Shown here: in pieces, positions 1-6,954 of the stretch
How the letters are laid out: the number at the start of each line of letters is the position of its first letter
Position numbering within the stretch: the first letter of the stretch is position 1
Assembly (NCBI GenBank): GCA_905479025.1
Contig: CAJQKX010000391.1
Span: forward strand, 1 to 7,145
From: an uncultured Paraglaciecola sp.
GTDB taxonomy: Bacteria > Pseudomonadota > Gammaproteobacteria > Enterobacterales > Alteromonadaceae
DNA: 7,145 nucleotides
Reading direction: 5' to 3'
Made by a program: the position numbers and the translations under genes
The notes under the pieces: generated by a model
The model's input: only the letters and a program-made list of their open reading frames with translations
Told to the model about the DNA's origin: nothing
Database searches by the model: none

Positions 1-72
1 ATCTTTACCTGTGATCGCCTGCCCTGACTGGATTGCTTCTAGGGCTTTGCTATAGTCGAATTCCTTTGACAT
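1..72 (-). CDS. IS256-family transposase, N-terminal fragment (cut by the window edge)
   Basis: Reading leftward from the ATG complementary to 70-72, the 24 visible codons begin MSKEFDYSKALEAI and continue to a TGKD sequence at the window edge. This is the characteristic opening of IS256-family (mutator-type, DDE) transposases, which share an N-terminal F-D-(Y/F)-x-x-A-L-x-A-(I/L)-x-x-G-x-x-(L/I)-T-G-K-D pattern. A strong GAGGAG ribosome binding site lies six bases upstream of the ATG on the minus strand. The family enzyme cuts and pastes its element through a circular intermediate. The DDE catalytic residues lie outside the window, so I cannot tell whether the copy is intact. The start is well supported by the Shine-Dalgarno sequence and by the family N-terminus. 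Confidence 0.82.
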   Translation of the reverse strand, partial: MSKEFDYSKALEAIQSGQAITGKD

Positions 73-126
73 GTGTGTCTCCTCTTTTCAACATTATAGG
101 ATTGACACAAAATTTAGAACACCCTC
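1..126 (-). mobile_element. IS256-family insertion sequence, one end only
   Basis: Between the transposase start and about position 126 there is a short noncoding leader. On the minus strand it begins GAGGGTGTTCTAAATTTTGT, which looks like the outer inverted repeat of an IS256-family element. The exact outer base (122-126) cannot be fixed, because the partner repeat and the usual 8-9 bp target duplication lie outside the window. The element adjoins the repeat cluster at 161-246, so it inserted just upstream of the small HGGxSTG gene, or marks the island's accessory boundary. Confidence 0.6.
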
Positions 127-160
127 ATATTTTCTGTTCTACCTACCCTCTAAATATTAA

Positions 161-246
161 ATAACTGAATATGATAGATAACTGGATAACAAGAATAACT
201 GTACAGCCCATGCCATTACTGGGTTATCCAGTTATCCAGTTATTCA
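161..246. repeat. Iteron-like cluster of ATAACTG / GTTATCCA repeats with a 14-bp inverted repeat
   Basis: ATAACTG occurs three times on the plus strand, starting at 161, 178 and 195, exactly 17 bp apart. Its complement CAGTTAT occurs at 229-235 and 237-243, 8 bp apart. The right-hand copies belong to three tandem 8-mers: GTTATCCA at 223-230 and 231-238, and GTTATTCA at 239-246. Positions 177-190 (GATAACTGGATAAC) form a perfect 14-bp inverted repeat with 223-236, enclosing 32 bases. The cluster lies 63 bases before the start of the HGGxSTG gene, so it could be an operator. It could also be an iteron-type replication or recombination site, or an extrudable hairpin. No binding protein can be named from the sequence. 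Confidence 0.7.
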
Positions 247-308
247 GCCCCCCTCTCTATTACTTCTCGGGACGATACCAGTTGCTCCCAGTTCAAGGAG
301 TCCAGTGC

Positions 309-617
309 ATGAAAACAGATCAATCGCCCTCTGACAGGGAACCATTCATGACGCTAGCATCTGGGAGGATTCGGTGTAGCCGATGCCAAGCCTTATCTAA
401 ACGTACCAAACAACAGTGTGGCGCACCCGCTGTTAGGGAAAAGCGTGTTTGTAGGTTCCATGGTGGCAAATCAACAGGTCCTAAGACAAAAGAAGGCCGA
501 AAGCGCTGCGGTACAGCAAAGACTATACACGGAGGTGAAACAAGGGCTATTCGTGCCGCCCGGCCAGCAAAGATGGCAGAACTTAAGATGCTGGAGAAGA
601 TTATTGAGAGGTGGTAA
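309..617 (+). CDS. Small Cys/His-rich HGGxSTG-type protein
   Basis: This is a 102-residue basic protein. I chose the ATG at 309 because AAGGAG at 295-300 sits eight bases upstream and because the family-like sequence lies wholly after it; the reading frame stays open further upstream but has no ribosome binding site. Its core runs from R22 to about T61: Cys23 and Cys26 (CxxC), Cys37, Cys48 and His51, followed by HGGKSTGPKT. These five Cys/His residues probably hold a metal ion. The pattern is that of the uncharacterised HGGxSTG-domain proteins, which I associate with mobile elements. The C-terminal half is rich in Arg and Lys and ends in a short helix-forming segment, which suggests nucleic-acid binding, but no function is established. 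It precedes the three-gene operon by 110 bases on the same strand; whether it belongs with it is unknown. Confidence 0.72.
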   Translation: MKTDQSPSDREPFMTLASGRIRCSRCQALSKRTKQQCGAPAVREKRVCRFHGGKSTGPKTKEGRKRCGTAKTIHGGETRAIRAARPAKMAELKMLEKIIERW

Positions 618-727
618 TCTAATATGCAAATTAGAATAAAGCTCGTTTAAGTTAGAGTCACCTTTTATTCAGGATCTCGCTTATGCTATGTTTGGGCTTT
701 GAATAGATGATGTTGAGGCGGGAGTTT
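618..727 (+). promoter_or_regulatory. Intergenic leader upstream of the three-gene operon
   Basis: This 110-base AT-rich gap is the likely place for the operon promoter. A 6-bp inverted repeat, TCTAAT at 618-623 and ATTAGA at 630-635 with a six-base loop, begins right after the stop of the HGGxSTG gene. It has no T-run, so it is more likely an operator or a weak mRNA hairpin than a terminator. TATGCT at 682-687 is a possible -10 box, but I see no convincing -35 at the right distance. The Shine-Dalgarno sequences GAGG (715-718) and GGGAG (720-724) lie just before the ATG at 728. Confidence 0.3.
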
Positions 728-3214
728 ATGGAAGAATTTGATCGTTGTATTTGTGTGGGATTCAAACGTTGGGCAGAGCCCACGAAAGGGGAGCTCATGC
801 CTTTGTTTTGGGTTACTCCTGACGGTTACAAGGGAGTTCTACCAGAAGAGTTCCCTAATGCGGGCAGAGTTTTTGTTACCCGGGGGTACGAAGAGGTTTC
901 TGCGAGTCCTGACGGAACTTTGTTCGAAGTGGTAATTAATGAAGCGTCAAGCTACAGCGAATCTAGCGAGCACCAGTCTAAATTTGCAACATACAAAACA
1001 TCGGCAACTTGGCGAAAAATTCCAGACAGAGATTTGAGCTTATGCTCCGTATTGGACGGAAGTTATCCTGACCCTTCTGCTCAAGAACCGCAGATATTGC
1101 TTGCGAATACATGTCCTACGAGCTCGTTTTTTTTAAGATGTACGGATTTTAGTGGAAGCCTTAGGTTAATAGGGCCATTGGATGCCATAGTTGTAGAAAA
1201 ATCATACGAAAGACCTGACGCCAATTACGCAGTTAAGTACCTGCCGCCTAATCGACCTTTTAAAAGTCCTTGGCATCAATTAACAGAAGCACATAATTGC
1301 AGCTTTGATTTTGAAGTAGCTACGTTGCCAGAAGACTATTCAGTACTTGCTCAAAACGGCGGGTCCTATGTGACTACTGGACTTTTAAAGACTGCTAGCA
1401 AGTCGCTTTTGGATATGAATAGTGACGAACAGATTCTAAAGTGGTTTGCCAAAAGTGCTAGACAATCCTCCTCTTCGTATGTAAAAAACATATCGTCAAC
1501 TCTTAAAGAAGCAACTGAATTTTTCACTGAGAATAATAGTATTACTAATATCTCTCAAGATATATTTCAGCAGCGTTTAACGCGACTAGGATCTATGAAT
1601 GAGCGATTAAGTAAAGTGGATGGATTTGATAATATTTTGAATGCCTTTGTTGATAGTGACGCAGGTATAAATAGATTAACGTCTATTTTGGATGCTAACT
1701 TGGATCACTATATAGATAAGTATAAAACTGATAAGGGTATCAGGGCACATAACCAGATTGAGAACGAGTTACAGAAGCAAAGAGAAGATGCCGAAAAGGA
1801 AATGCAACAAAAAAATAAGGAGCTTCGTGAGGTAAATGAAGCGTTAGAAACACGAAGAGAGTCACTTGAAGCTAATACACTGACTGAGATGCAACTTGAG
1901 GTAAGTGAGCTAATGGACACGCGGAGTCTGATAGGGAGCTATGACGACATTAATGATACGATTAAAGAAAAACAGATAATTCTAAAGGATCTTGCCAGTC
2001 AGGAGCGTACTTATAATGATCTCTTGAATGATCTGAGACATAAGATGTCCCAAAGTCGTGAAACTATGAAAAAGGAGTTAATTGGTTTAAAGCTAGATTT
2101 AGATATTATAGATGGCAGAAGTAGGCCTTCAGTTGAAATGAGCATACATCGAAAACCTGTTACTTACTTAAAAGCAAATGGTGCAGACGATGATGAGCAG
2201 CGAAGAGACGTTATTGAAACGGTGGTATCTCGGCTAGATAAACAGGGGTTAGATACAACACAGAAGTTAGTTACAAAACTAGTTATAGCCAGTTTTCAGA
2301 ATTTAATCGTTACCCTTGCAGGAGCGCCGGGTACTGGAAAAACTGCGACAGCTACATTGTTAGCTAAAGCTCTAGGGTTAAAAGATTCGAATAAAAATAT
2401 TCATATACAAGTCCAGCGTGGCTGGACAACCGATAGGGATATAATAGGGTTTCAAAATAAGCTCGCTGGTCAATACGATCCAGATCGATTTGGATTATAT
2501 GAAATGCTCTATCGACTAAATAAAGTCGATGATGAGGATAGTCTTAGTTTGATCACCTTAGATGAGGCAAATCTCAGCCCAATAGAATATTATTTCTCAA
2601 CATTTATGGGAGCTAGTGATTCCAGAGAAAAGTTTTACACGCAGGGGGAAAGCTTACGCTTACCAAAGGGAGTCCGCTTCATAGCAACCATTAACAATGA
2701 CCGAACTACTGAAATGTTATCGGATCGTTTTTTAGATAGATCCCCCGTTATTACGTTAGAGAGTGTAAGCGCTAACCTATCAAGTTTAGATTTTCAGCCC
2801 AAAGACGCTGTGTACTCTGAGTATTCATTTGATGAAATTAATAGGCTTTTTAATCCAGATGTTCCGGGCGAAAGCTTGAATAAGGCTGAGATGCGAATCA
2901 TAGAAACTTTGCGGGAGGATCACAGCATAATAACTTTCGAGAGAAGGAAATATAATGCGATGGCTCGATTTGTAAATGTAGGAAGAACATTATTTTCTTC
3001 TACTGGATACCAAGAGGACCATTCGATGGTAGCTATGGATGAAGCTATTTTGATCCATTTACTACCTAAGTTAAAGGGTCAAGGTCGAAGCTTTAAACAT
3101 GATCTTGAGAGACTCAGTGATTATCTTGATAAACAAGGTTTAGAGCAGTCCGTCGTAACTCTTCAGAAAATAATCGCAAAAAGTAAACATGATACTTACA
3201 GTTATTTCTCGTGA
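728..3214 (+). CDS. McrB-like AAA+ NTPase with long coiled coil and unassigned N-terminal domain
   Basis: This 828-residue protein has three parts. Residues 1-230 are mostly beta-rich and match no domain I recognise. Residues about 340-400 and 408-460 are strongly charged Glu/Lys/Gln/Arg heptad-like helices, i.e. a long coiled coil. Residues about 510-750 are an AAA+ NTPase: Walker A GAPGTGKT (532-539), Walker B LITLDEANLSP (D612, E613), and a sensor segment ATINNDRTTE (653-662) followed by SDRFLDR with likely arginine fingers R667 and R671. The DEANLSP and N-x-D-x-T-T patterns resemble McrB-type (AAA_5) motors, which hydrolyse GTP or ATP to drive a partner nuclease along nucleic acid. The partner is presumably the next gene, whose start overlaps this stop by four bases. 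ATGs at 707 and 710 are in frame, but only the ATG at 728 has a nearby Shine-Dalgarno sequence. Nucleotide preference cannot be read from the sequence. Confidence 0.85.
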   Translation: MEEFDRCICVGFKRWAEPTKGELMPLFWVTPDGYKGVLPEEFPNAGRVFVTRGYEEVSASPDGTLFEVVINEASSYSESSEHQSKFATYKTSATWRKIPDRDLSLCSVLDGSYPDPSAQEPQILLANTCPTSSFFLRCTDFSGSLRLIGPLDAIVVEKSYERPDANYAVKYLPPNRPFKSPWHQLTEAHNCSFDFEVATLPEDYSVLAQNGGSYVTTGLLKTASKSLLDMNSDEQILKWFAKSARQSSSSYVKNISSTLKEATEFFTENNSITNISQDIFQQRLTRLGSMNERLSKVDGFDNILNAFVDSDAGINRLTSILDANLDHYIDKYKTDKGIRAHNQIENELQKQREDAEKEMQQKNKELREVNEALETRRESLEANTLTEMQLEVSELMDTRSLIGSYDDINDTIKEKQIILKDLASQERTYNDLLNDLRHKMSQSRETMKKELIGLKLDLDIIDGRSRPSVEMSIHRKPVTYLKANGADDDEQRRDVIETVVSRLDKQGLDTTQKLVTKLVIASFQNLIVTLAGAPGTGKTATATLLAKALGLKDSNKNIHIQVQRGWTTDRDIIGFQNKLAGQYDPDRFGLYEMLYRLNKVDDEDSLSLITLDEANLSPIEYYFSTFMGASDSREKFYTQGESLRLPKGVRFIATINNDRTTEMLSDRFLDRSPVITLESVSANLSSLDFQPKDAVYSEYSFDEINRLFNPDVPGESLNKAEMRIIETLREDHSIITFERRKYNAMARFVNVGRTLFSSTGYQEDHSMVAMDEAILIHLLPKLKGQGRSFKHDLERLSDYLDKQGLEQSVVTLQKIIAKSKHDTYSYFS

Positions 3215-4908
3215 TTACATCTTGTCAGCTTGTCGCATATGATAAAAAAGGAAAAGAGATTGATGCAATTGATCTATTGCTCACCAACAGTAAAGGAAAA
3301 CGAGGAAAGTATGTAATAGACTCTAATGCGCATTTCAATGTACATACCTACAAATTTTCTATTGTTTCGACAGAAGTACTTAATAAAAGCTACATAGAAT
3401 TGAATGACCTTGAAAGGTTCAGTTTGCAAAGAGCGACCTTACCATCTGTGGAGCAGGAGCAGAGCACATTTGACTTTGATCAACCGGTTGAAATTTCTAC
3501 TGCAGAATCTTATTGTTATCAATCTTATGGTATTAAGTCGAGCGGATTCCTTAGATTTAATATAGGTATTTACCAGTTCTCGCTGTATATAGAAGATATC
3601 ACAGGAAACATGGTCTCCAATCCTTTGAAGTTGTTAAGGAATGAACAACCTTTGCTTGATGATACTAAATTAAAGTACATGTATGACAAAGTTTTGGAAT
3701 CAGAATTCTTTAATATATTTTTAGATGGGTTAAGAGGGAATACTAAAGTAGATTTGACGGAAAATACAGTTGGATCATCAGCTTTTTGGCTCAGACGATT
3801 TCTCACTAAGAAATTTTTAGCAGAGATCAGTAGGTTAATTTCAAGCCAAGAACGGTTAATACAAAATGCCCAAGAATTATCTGAAGTATCGCAGTTTCAC
3901 CACGCCACAGATCTGCGAGGGCAGGATATCGAGTGGTTAGCGCAGCACCCTGACTCCCTCGATGAAGTGGATTTTGGGAGTTTTGAGTTTGATAGAAAAT
4001 CTTACCAAATTAATATGGTGCAACAGTCTAGAACCGATACTCACTATGATAATTTTGAAAATAGATTGATATTGTCATGTTTGCAGTCAATGACAGAATA
4101 TTTTGAGACGGAAGCACTTGTATCGGAAAATGGTTTATGGTTTTTAGAGCATTTGAGCTTTGATATTTCGGCGGAAGTGAATGATCGAATGTTCGAGTTG
4201 TCTCAACTTTTTAAATTAACCCCACCATTTACTGAAATTCCATCTTTTAGCCATTCCTTCTTTGATGATCCTTTCTATGCTCAACTGTTTGAATATATTG
4301 CTAATTGGTATGACATAAAAGATTTCAAATCTGGCATTCAATTCAATGCTCTCGTTCCCGAAATAACGAAGACATGGGAGTATTACTGTATTGCTGAGAT
4401 GACAAACACCTTTCTTGATGACGGGTTTTTAGTGACAGACGCAAAGTATTCAGATTCGGGAACGCTTAAAAGTTACATTCTTCGTCGAGGTGTTGATGAA
4501 ATAATTGAAATTTACTACGAGCCTCGTATCAGCAATCAGACCGTCAATATGCCTATTACCTCAACTTCTCCCAATACGCGAACGCCTGATTTCTTACTGC
4601 ATTATAGGAGCGGAGAAACTCAATCAGTGGGCATAGTTGATGCGAAGTTCACCAGCCCTGACTACATTGAAAAGTGGTCAAAAGAAATCTACGAAAAGTA
4701 TGGATTATATTTCTGCAAAAATGACGGCCGAGCTATTGATTATGTAGTGTCTCTCTACCCGGGGCGGACGAATGTGGGATTAGAAAACTATAGAAAAGGT
4801 CCCTATGCCGAGAGAGCGGTGCCCTATCTTGGAATTATGAGTTTACCCGTTAGTGAAATAAGTGAAAGCAGCTTTTATGATAATTTAAAGAGCTTAGTTG
4901 GTATGTAA
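3211..4908 (+). CDS. DUF2357 / McrC-like PD-(D/E)xK nuclease
   Basis: This 565-residue protein is the likely effector nuclease driven by the upstream AAA+ motor. The N-terminal half is DUF2357-like and includes HYDNFENRLILSCL around residues 278-291, the counterpart of the D-x-x-E-N-R-(F/L) signature of that family. The C-terminal nuclease core has the helix KTWEYYC (E390), then R-T-P-D-F (P459, D460) and G-I-V-D-A-K-F (D477, K479), so all catalytic positions of a PD-(D/E)xK enzyme are present and it is probably active. It starts at GTG 3211, whose GTGA overlaps the TGA of gene 1. With no Shine-Dalgarno sequence nearby, translation is probably coupled, giving a fixed ratio of motor to nuclease. 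McrC does the same job for McrB. Whether the target is DNA or RNA, and what modification if any is sensed, is unknown. Confidence 0.85.
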   Translation: MITSCQLVAYDKKGKEIDAIDLLLTNSKGKRGKYVIDSNAHFNVHTYKFSIVSTEVLNKSYIELNDLERFSLQRATLPSVEQEQSTFDFDQPVEISTAESYCYQSYGIKSSGFLRFNIGIYQFSLYIEDITGNMVSNPLKLLRNEQPLLDDTKLKYMYDKVLESEFFNIFLDGLRGNTKVDLTENTVGSSAFWLRRFLTKKFLAEISRLISSQERLIQNAQELSEVSQFHHATDLRGQDIEWLAQHPDSLDEVDFGSFEFDRKSYQINMVQQSRTDTHYDNFENRLILSCLQSMTEYFETEALVSENGLWFLEHLSFDISAEVNDRMFELSQLFKLTPPFTEIPSFSHSFFDDPFYAQLFEYIANWYDIKDFKSGIQFNALVPEITKTWEYYCIAEMTNTFLDDGFLVTDAKYSDSGTLKSYILRRGVDEIIEIYYEPRISNQTVNMPITSTSPNTRTPDFLLHYRSGETQSVGIVDAKFTSPDYIEKWSKEIYEKYGLYFCKNDGRAIDYVVSLYPGRTNVGLENYRKGPYAERAVPYLGIMSLPVSEISESSFYDNLKSLVGM

Positions 4909-4954
4909 ACATTTAAGCGCATTATCTATTGTCAAACGGAAAAAGGATATCCTC

Positions 4955-6262
4955 ATGCAAGACATTACCTGCCCAGAATGTAAAAAAACCTTCAAGCTGG
5001 ACGAGACTGGTTATTCAGAGATATTACGACAAGTACGGGACAGCGATTTCAAGCAACAAGTCCAAGAAGTATCAAACAGGGCTGACAGAGATAAGGCAAG
5101 TGCAGTTGATAGCGCAGTAGAGCTTGCTAAAACACAAGCAGAGAGCGCCTTTAAAACAACTGCCGGTGCAAAGGATTCCAAGATACTGGAGTTGGAAGCC
5201 AAGTTAAGTAGCCTAGATACCGAAAAGAGACTGGCCGTAAATGAAGCTGTGGCTGAAAAGGATAAAAAGATTACGGCGCTTCAGTCAGATTTTGCAGTAT
5301 TTGAAGTTACGCAAAAGAGCATTACTACCGAGGCGGTTAGTTCTATCGAGAAGGAGCGTGACAATCTAGCAGCCAGACTAAAGACAAAAGATACTGAGCA
5401 ACAACTGCGAGAATCGGATCTTAAAGAAAGACATATCAGCGAACTGCAGGCAAAGGATGAACAGATTGCCTACTATAAGGACTTTAAGGCGAAACTTTCT
5501 ACCAAGATGATCGGTGAAACCCTCGAGCTACATTGTGAAACTGAGTTCAATCGTATTAGAGCTGGCGCATTTCCATCAGCGTATTTTGAGAAAGATAACG
5601 ATGCTAGTACAGGTAGTAAGGGTGATTACATTTTTAAAGATTCAGATGACGAAGGGTTAGAGGTCGTCTCGATTATGTTTGAGATGAAAAATGAGGGGGA
5701 TGAAACATCTACAAAGAAAAAGAATGAGGATTTTCTTAAAGAGCTAGATAAAGATCGTAACGAAAAAGGTTGTGAATACGCTGTCCTCGTTTCTATGCTT
5801 GAGGCTGATAGTGAGCTATATAATTCGGGCATTGTTGATGTATCACATCGCTATCCAAAGATGTATGTAGTCCGACCGCAGTCGTTTATTCCTATAGTGA
5901 CGCTCCTTCGTAATTCATCCCTTAAAGCAATGAAGTACAAAGCTGAGTTGGCAGAAGTAAGAGCTCAGAACATAGATATAACAACCTTTGAAAATGACCT
6001 TTTTGATTTTAAGGATACGTTCGGTAGAAACTATCGACTCGCTTCAGATGGCTTCGAGGAAGCCGTAAAGAGAATTGATGAAGCAATTAAGGACCTAGAA
6101 AAAACTAAGGTGGCTCTCCATAAATCTGCAAATAATCTGCGCCTTGCCAATGATAAAGCCGAAGATCTTTCAATTAAGAAGTTGACTCGCGGTAACCCAA
6201 CAATGAAGGAAAAGTTTGATGCGCTTGGGAGTAACTTAGATCAGGAAGGTGAGCTTGAATAA
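4955..6262 (+). CDS. DUF2130-domain protein with N-terminal CxxC, coiled coil and nuclease-like core
   Basis: This 435-residue protein has a DUF2130 family layout and about the usual family length. C6-P-E-C9 near the N-terminus is half of a zinc-ribbon-like motif; no second Cys pair is visible. Residues about 15-180 are Ala/Glu/Lys-rich and predicted coiled coil. From about residue 184 comes the conserved core: ETEFNRIRAGAFP, GSKGDYIF (D224), FEMKNE (E243, K245), NEKGCEYAVLVS, VDVSHRYPKMYVVRP and, near the end, KKLTRGNPTMKEKF. The GD ... ExK arrangement fits a PD-(D/E)xK-type fold, which makes it a possible second nuclease; this is inference. I chose the ATG at 4955 because AAAAGGA ends eight bases upstream and because the CxxC follows at once. 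An in-frame TTG at 4898 would add 19 unsupported residues. The 46-base gap from gene 2 has no terminator, so the genes are probably co-transcribed. DUF2130 genes also occur outside such operons, so membership in the system is not certain. Confidence 0.85.
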   Translation: MQDITCPECKKTFKLDETGYSEILRQVRDSDFKQQVQEVSNRADRDKASAVDSAVELAKTQAESAFKTTAGAKDSKILELEAKLSSLDTEKRLAVNEAVAEKDKKITALQSDFAVFEVTQKSITTEAVSSIEKERDNLAARLKTKDTEQQLRESDLKERHISELQAKDEQIAYYKDFKAKLSTKMIGETLELHCETEFNRIRAGAFPSAYFEKDNDASTGSKGDYIFKDSDDEGLEVVSIMFEMKNEGDETSTKKKNEDFLKELDKDRNEKGCEYAVLVSMLEADSELYNSGIVDVSHRYPKMYVVRPQSFIPIVTLLRNSSLKAMKYKAELAEVRAQNIDITTFENDLFDFKDTFGRNYRLASDGFEEAVKRIDEAIKDLEKTKVALHKSANNLRLANDKAEDLSIKKLTRGNPTMKEKFDALGSNLDQEGELE

Positions 6263-6266
6263 TTAG

Positions 6267-6657
6267 GAAACAGCACAAAAGAATTTTAATGAGTTTCAAA
6301 AAGCATTAAACAAAGATCTGATTAGATATCAGATGCAAGATCTACCCGCACGGCGGGACCATTAAAGATACAGGAGACACCTCTCCTGAGATTGCGAAAA
6401 TCATCGAGTTTGCATGTAGAGATCAATTTTCCAGCGAAAAGGCAATCCCAGTAGAAGATGCGCGATGTGCTGAAGTTAAGAAGTTACTTACAGACTGGGA
6501 TGCATATGTGGACGACAACTTCAATGCGGACACGCTGGCAAAAGAGAGAGCTAATGCGAGTATGAGAGGTTTGGTTTCTGGGGGGAGCAGTTGTGGAGCC
6601 GCAATAGCTGGAGCAAATTTTGATAGACAAATAGCTGCGCAATTAAGGAGTAATTAA
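6267..6657 (+). pseudogene. Frameshifted remnant of an unrecognised gene
   Basis: No single frame has a start codon and a full reading frame here, but protein-like sequence is clear. One frame (codons from 6267) reads ...NEFQKALNKDLIRYQMQ... and stops at TAA 6363-6365. A second frame, open from 6322 to the TAA at 6655-6657, reads ...YPHGGTIKDTGDTSPEIAKI... and then an Asp/Ala-rich stretch ending AAQLRSN. Joining them needs a one-base shift between about 6322 and 6362. The only nearby ATG (6289) is in the second frame and is cut off after five more codons by TAA 6307-6309; an extra A in the AAAAA run at 6298-6302 would link it to the first frame. I therefore read it as a small intracellular protein of about 120 residues broken by two indels. 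I do not recognise the family. Sequencing error in a homopolymer is the main alternative. Confidence 0.55.
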
Positions 6658-6954
6658 GAGCGACGCATGGGTATCGTTTCTTTGATTGTAGAATCGGGCT
6701 GTTAACTATCTTGCCAATTCATTCATGCAGATTAGTAATACTAGGTAATAGCAGGAGTCCCTTCTGGCAAAAGGGGTGGTACCCCCGGGGTGGGTTCGGC
6801 GTAGCTAGAAAACCTCACTTAGCGCCCTTGAATACTGTTTTTAACTGTCACACAATGTGTCACACATTCTCTAGTTTTAGGGGATTATGGATTGAAAGTT
6901 TTGGTTCATGCTTTGTTGGTCTTTCTTACCGAAATCGTGCGTTGTGCGCCCTGT
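6658..6954. other. Noncoding junction region between the gene remnant and the tmRNA fragment
   Basis: I find no supportable gene in these 297 bases. An open frame spans 6711-6989 on the plus strand, but it runs into the tmRNA sequence, has no ribosome binding site and resembles no protein. The region contains a G/C-rich, self-complementary patch at 6759-6791: CCCTT pairing AAGGG, GGGGT pairing ACCCC, and ACCCCCGGGGT. It also contains the TGTCACACA direct repeat described separately. Such compact repeat-rich DNA beside a tmRNA 3' end is what one expects at the attachment end of an island. Confidence 0.5.
6846..6867. repeat. TGTCACACA direct repeat with embedded palindrome
   Basis: TGTCACACA occurs at 6846-6854 and again at 6858-6866, a 12-bp spacing that is close to one helical turn. 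The second copy lies inside ATGTGT-C-ACACAT (6855-6867), a perfect palindrome around a central C. It lies about 90-100 bases inside the tmRNA fragment. Spacing and position fit arm-type sites for a tyrosine integrase or sites for an excisionase, but no such gene is in the window and the assignment is inference. Confidence 0.4.

Noticed and set aside
199..206. CTGTACAG palindrome as a LexA (SOS) box
   Set aside because: The gammaproteobacterial LexA site needs CTGT and ACAG separated by eight bases; here they abut, so only an 8-bp palindrome remains.
223..246. TTATCCA copies as DnaA boxes of an origin
   Set aside because: Only seven of nine positions fit the DnaA consensus, the copies overlap at 8-bp steps, and no replication gene is present.
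171..308. N-terminal extension of the HGGxSTG gene back to an ATG at 173 or codons near 171
   Set aside because: The extension is translated from the repeat cluster, has no ribosome binding site and no family-like sequence; the ATG at 309 has AAGGAG eight bases upstream.
707..727. ATG at 707 or 710 as the start of the AAA+ gene
   Set aside because: No Shine-Dalgarno sequence precedes them, whereas GAGG and GGGAG lie just before the ATG at 728. They remain possible, adding at most seven residues.
4898..4954. TTG start giving an extended, overlapping DUF2130 protein
   Set aside because: The extra 19 residues are unlike the family N-terminus, and the ATG at 4955 has a well-placed AAAAGGA.
6880..6900. 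GGGGATTATGGATTGAAAG as the 5' end of the tmRNA (compare GGATTCGACGG)
   Set aside because: It lacks the TTCGA core, and the 175 bases to the CCA are too few for a tmRNA; there is no tag-peptide frame between.
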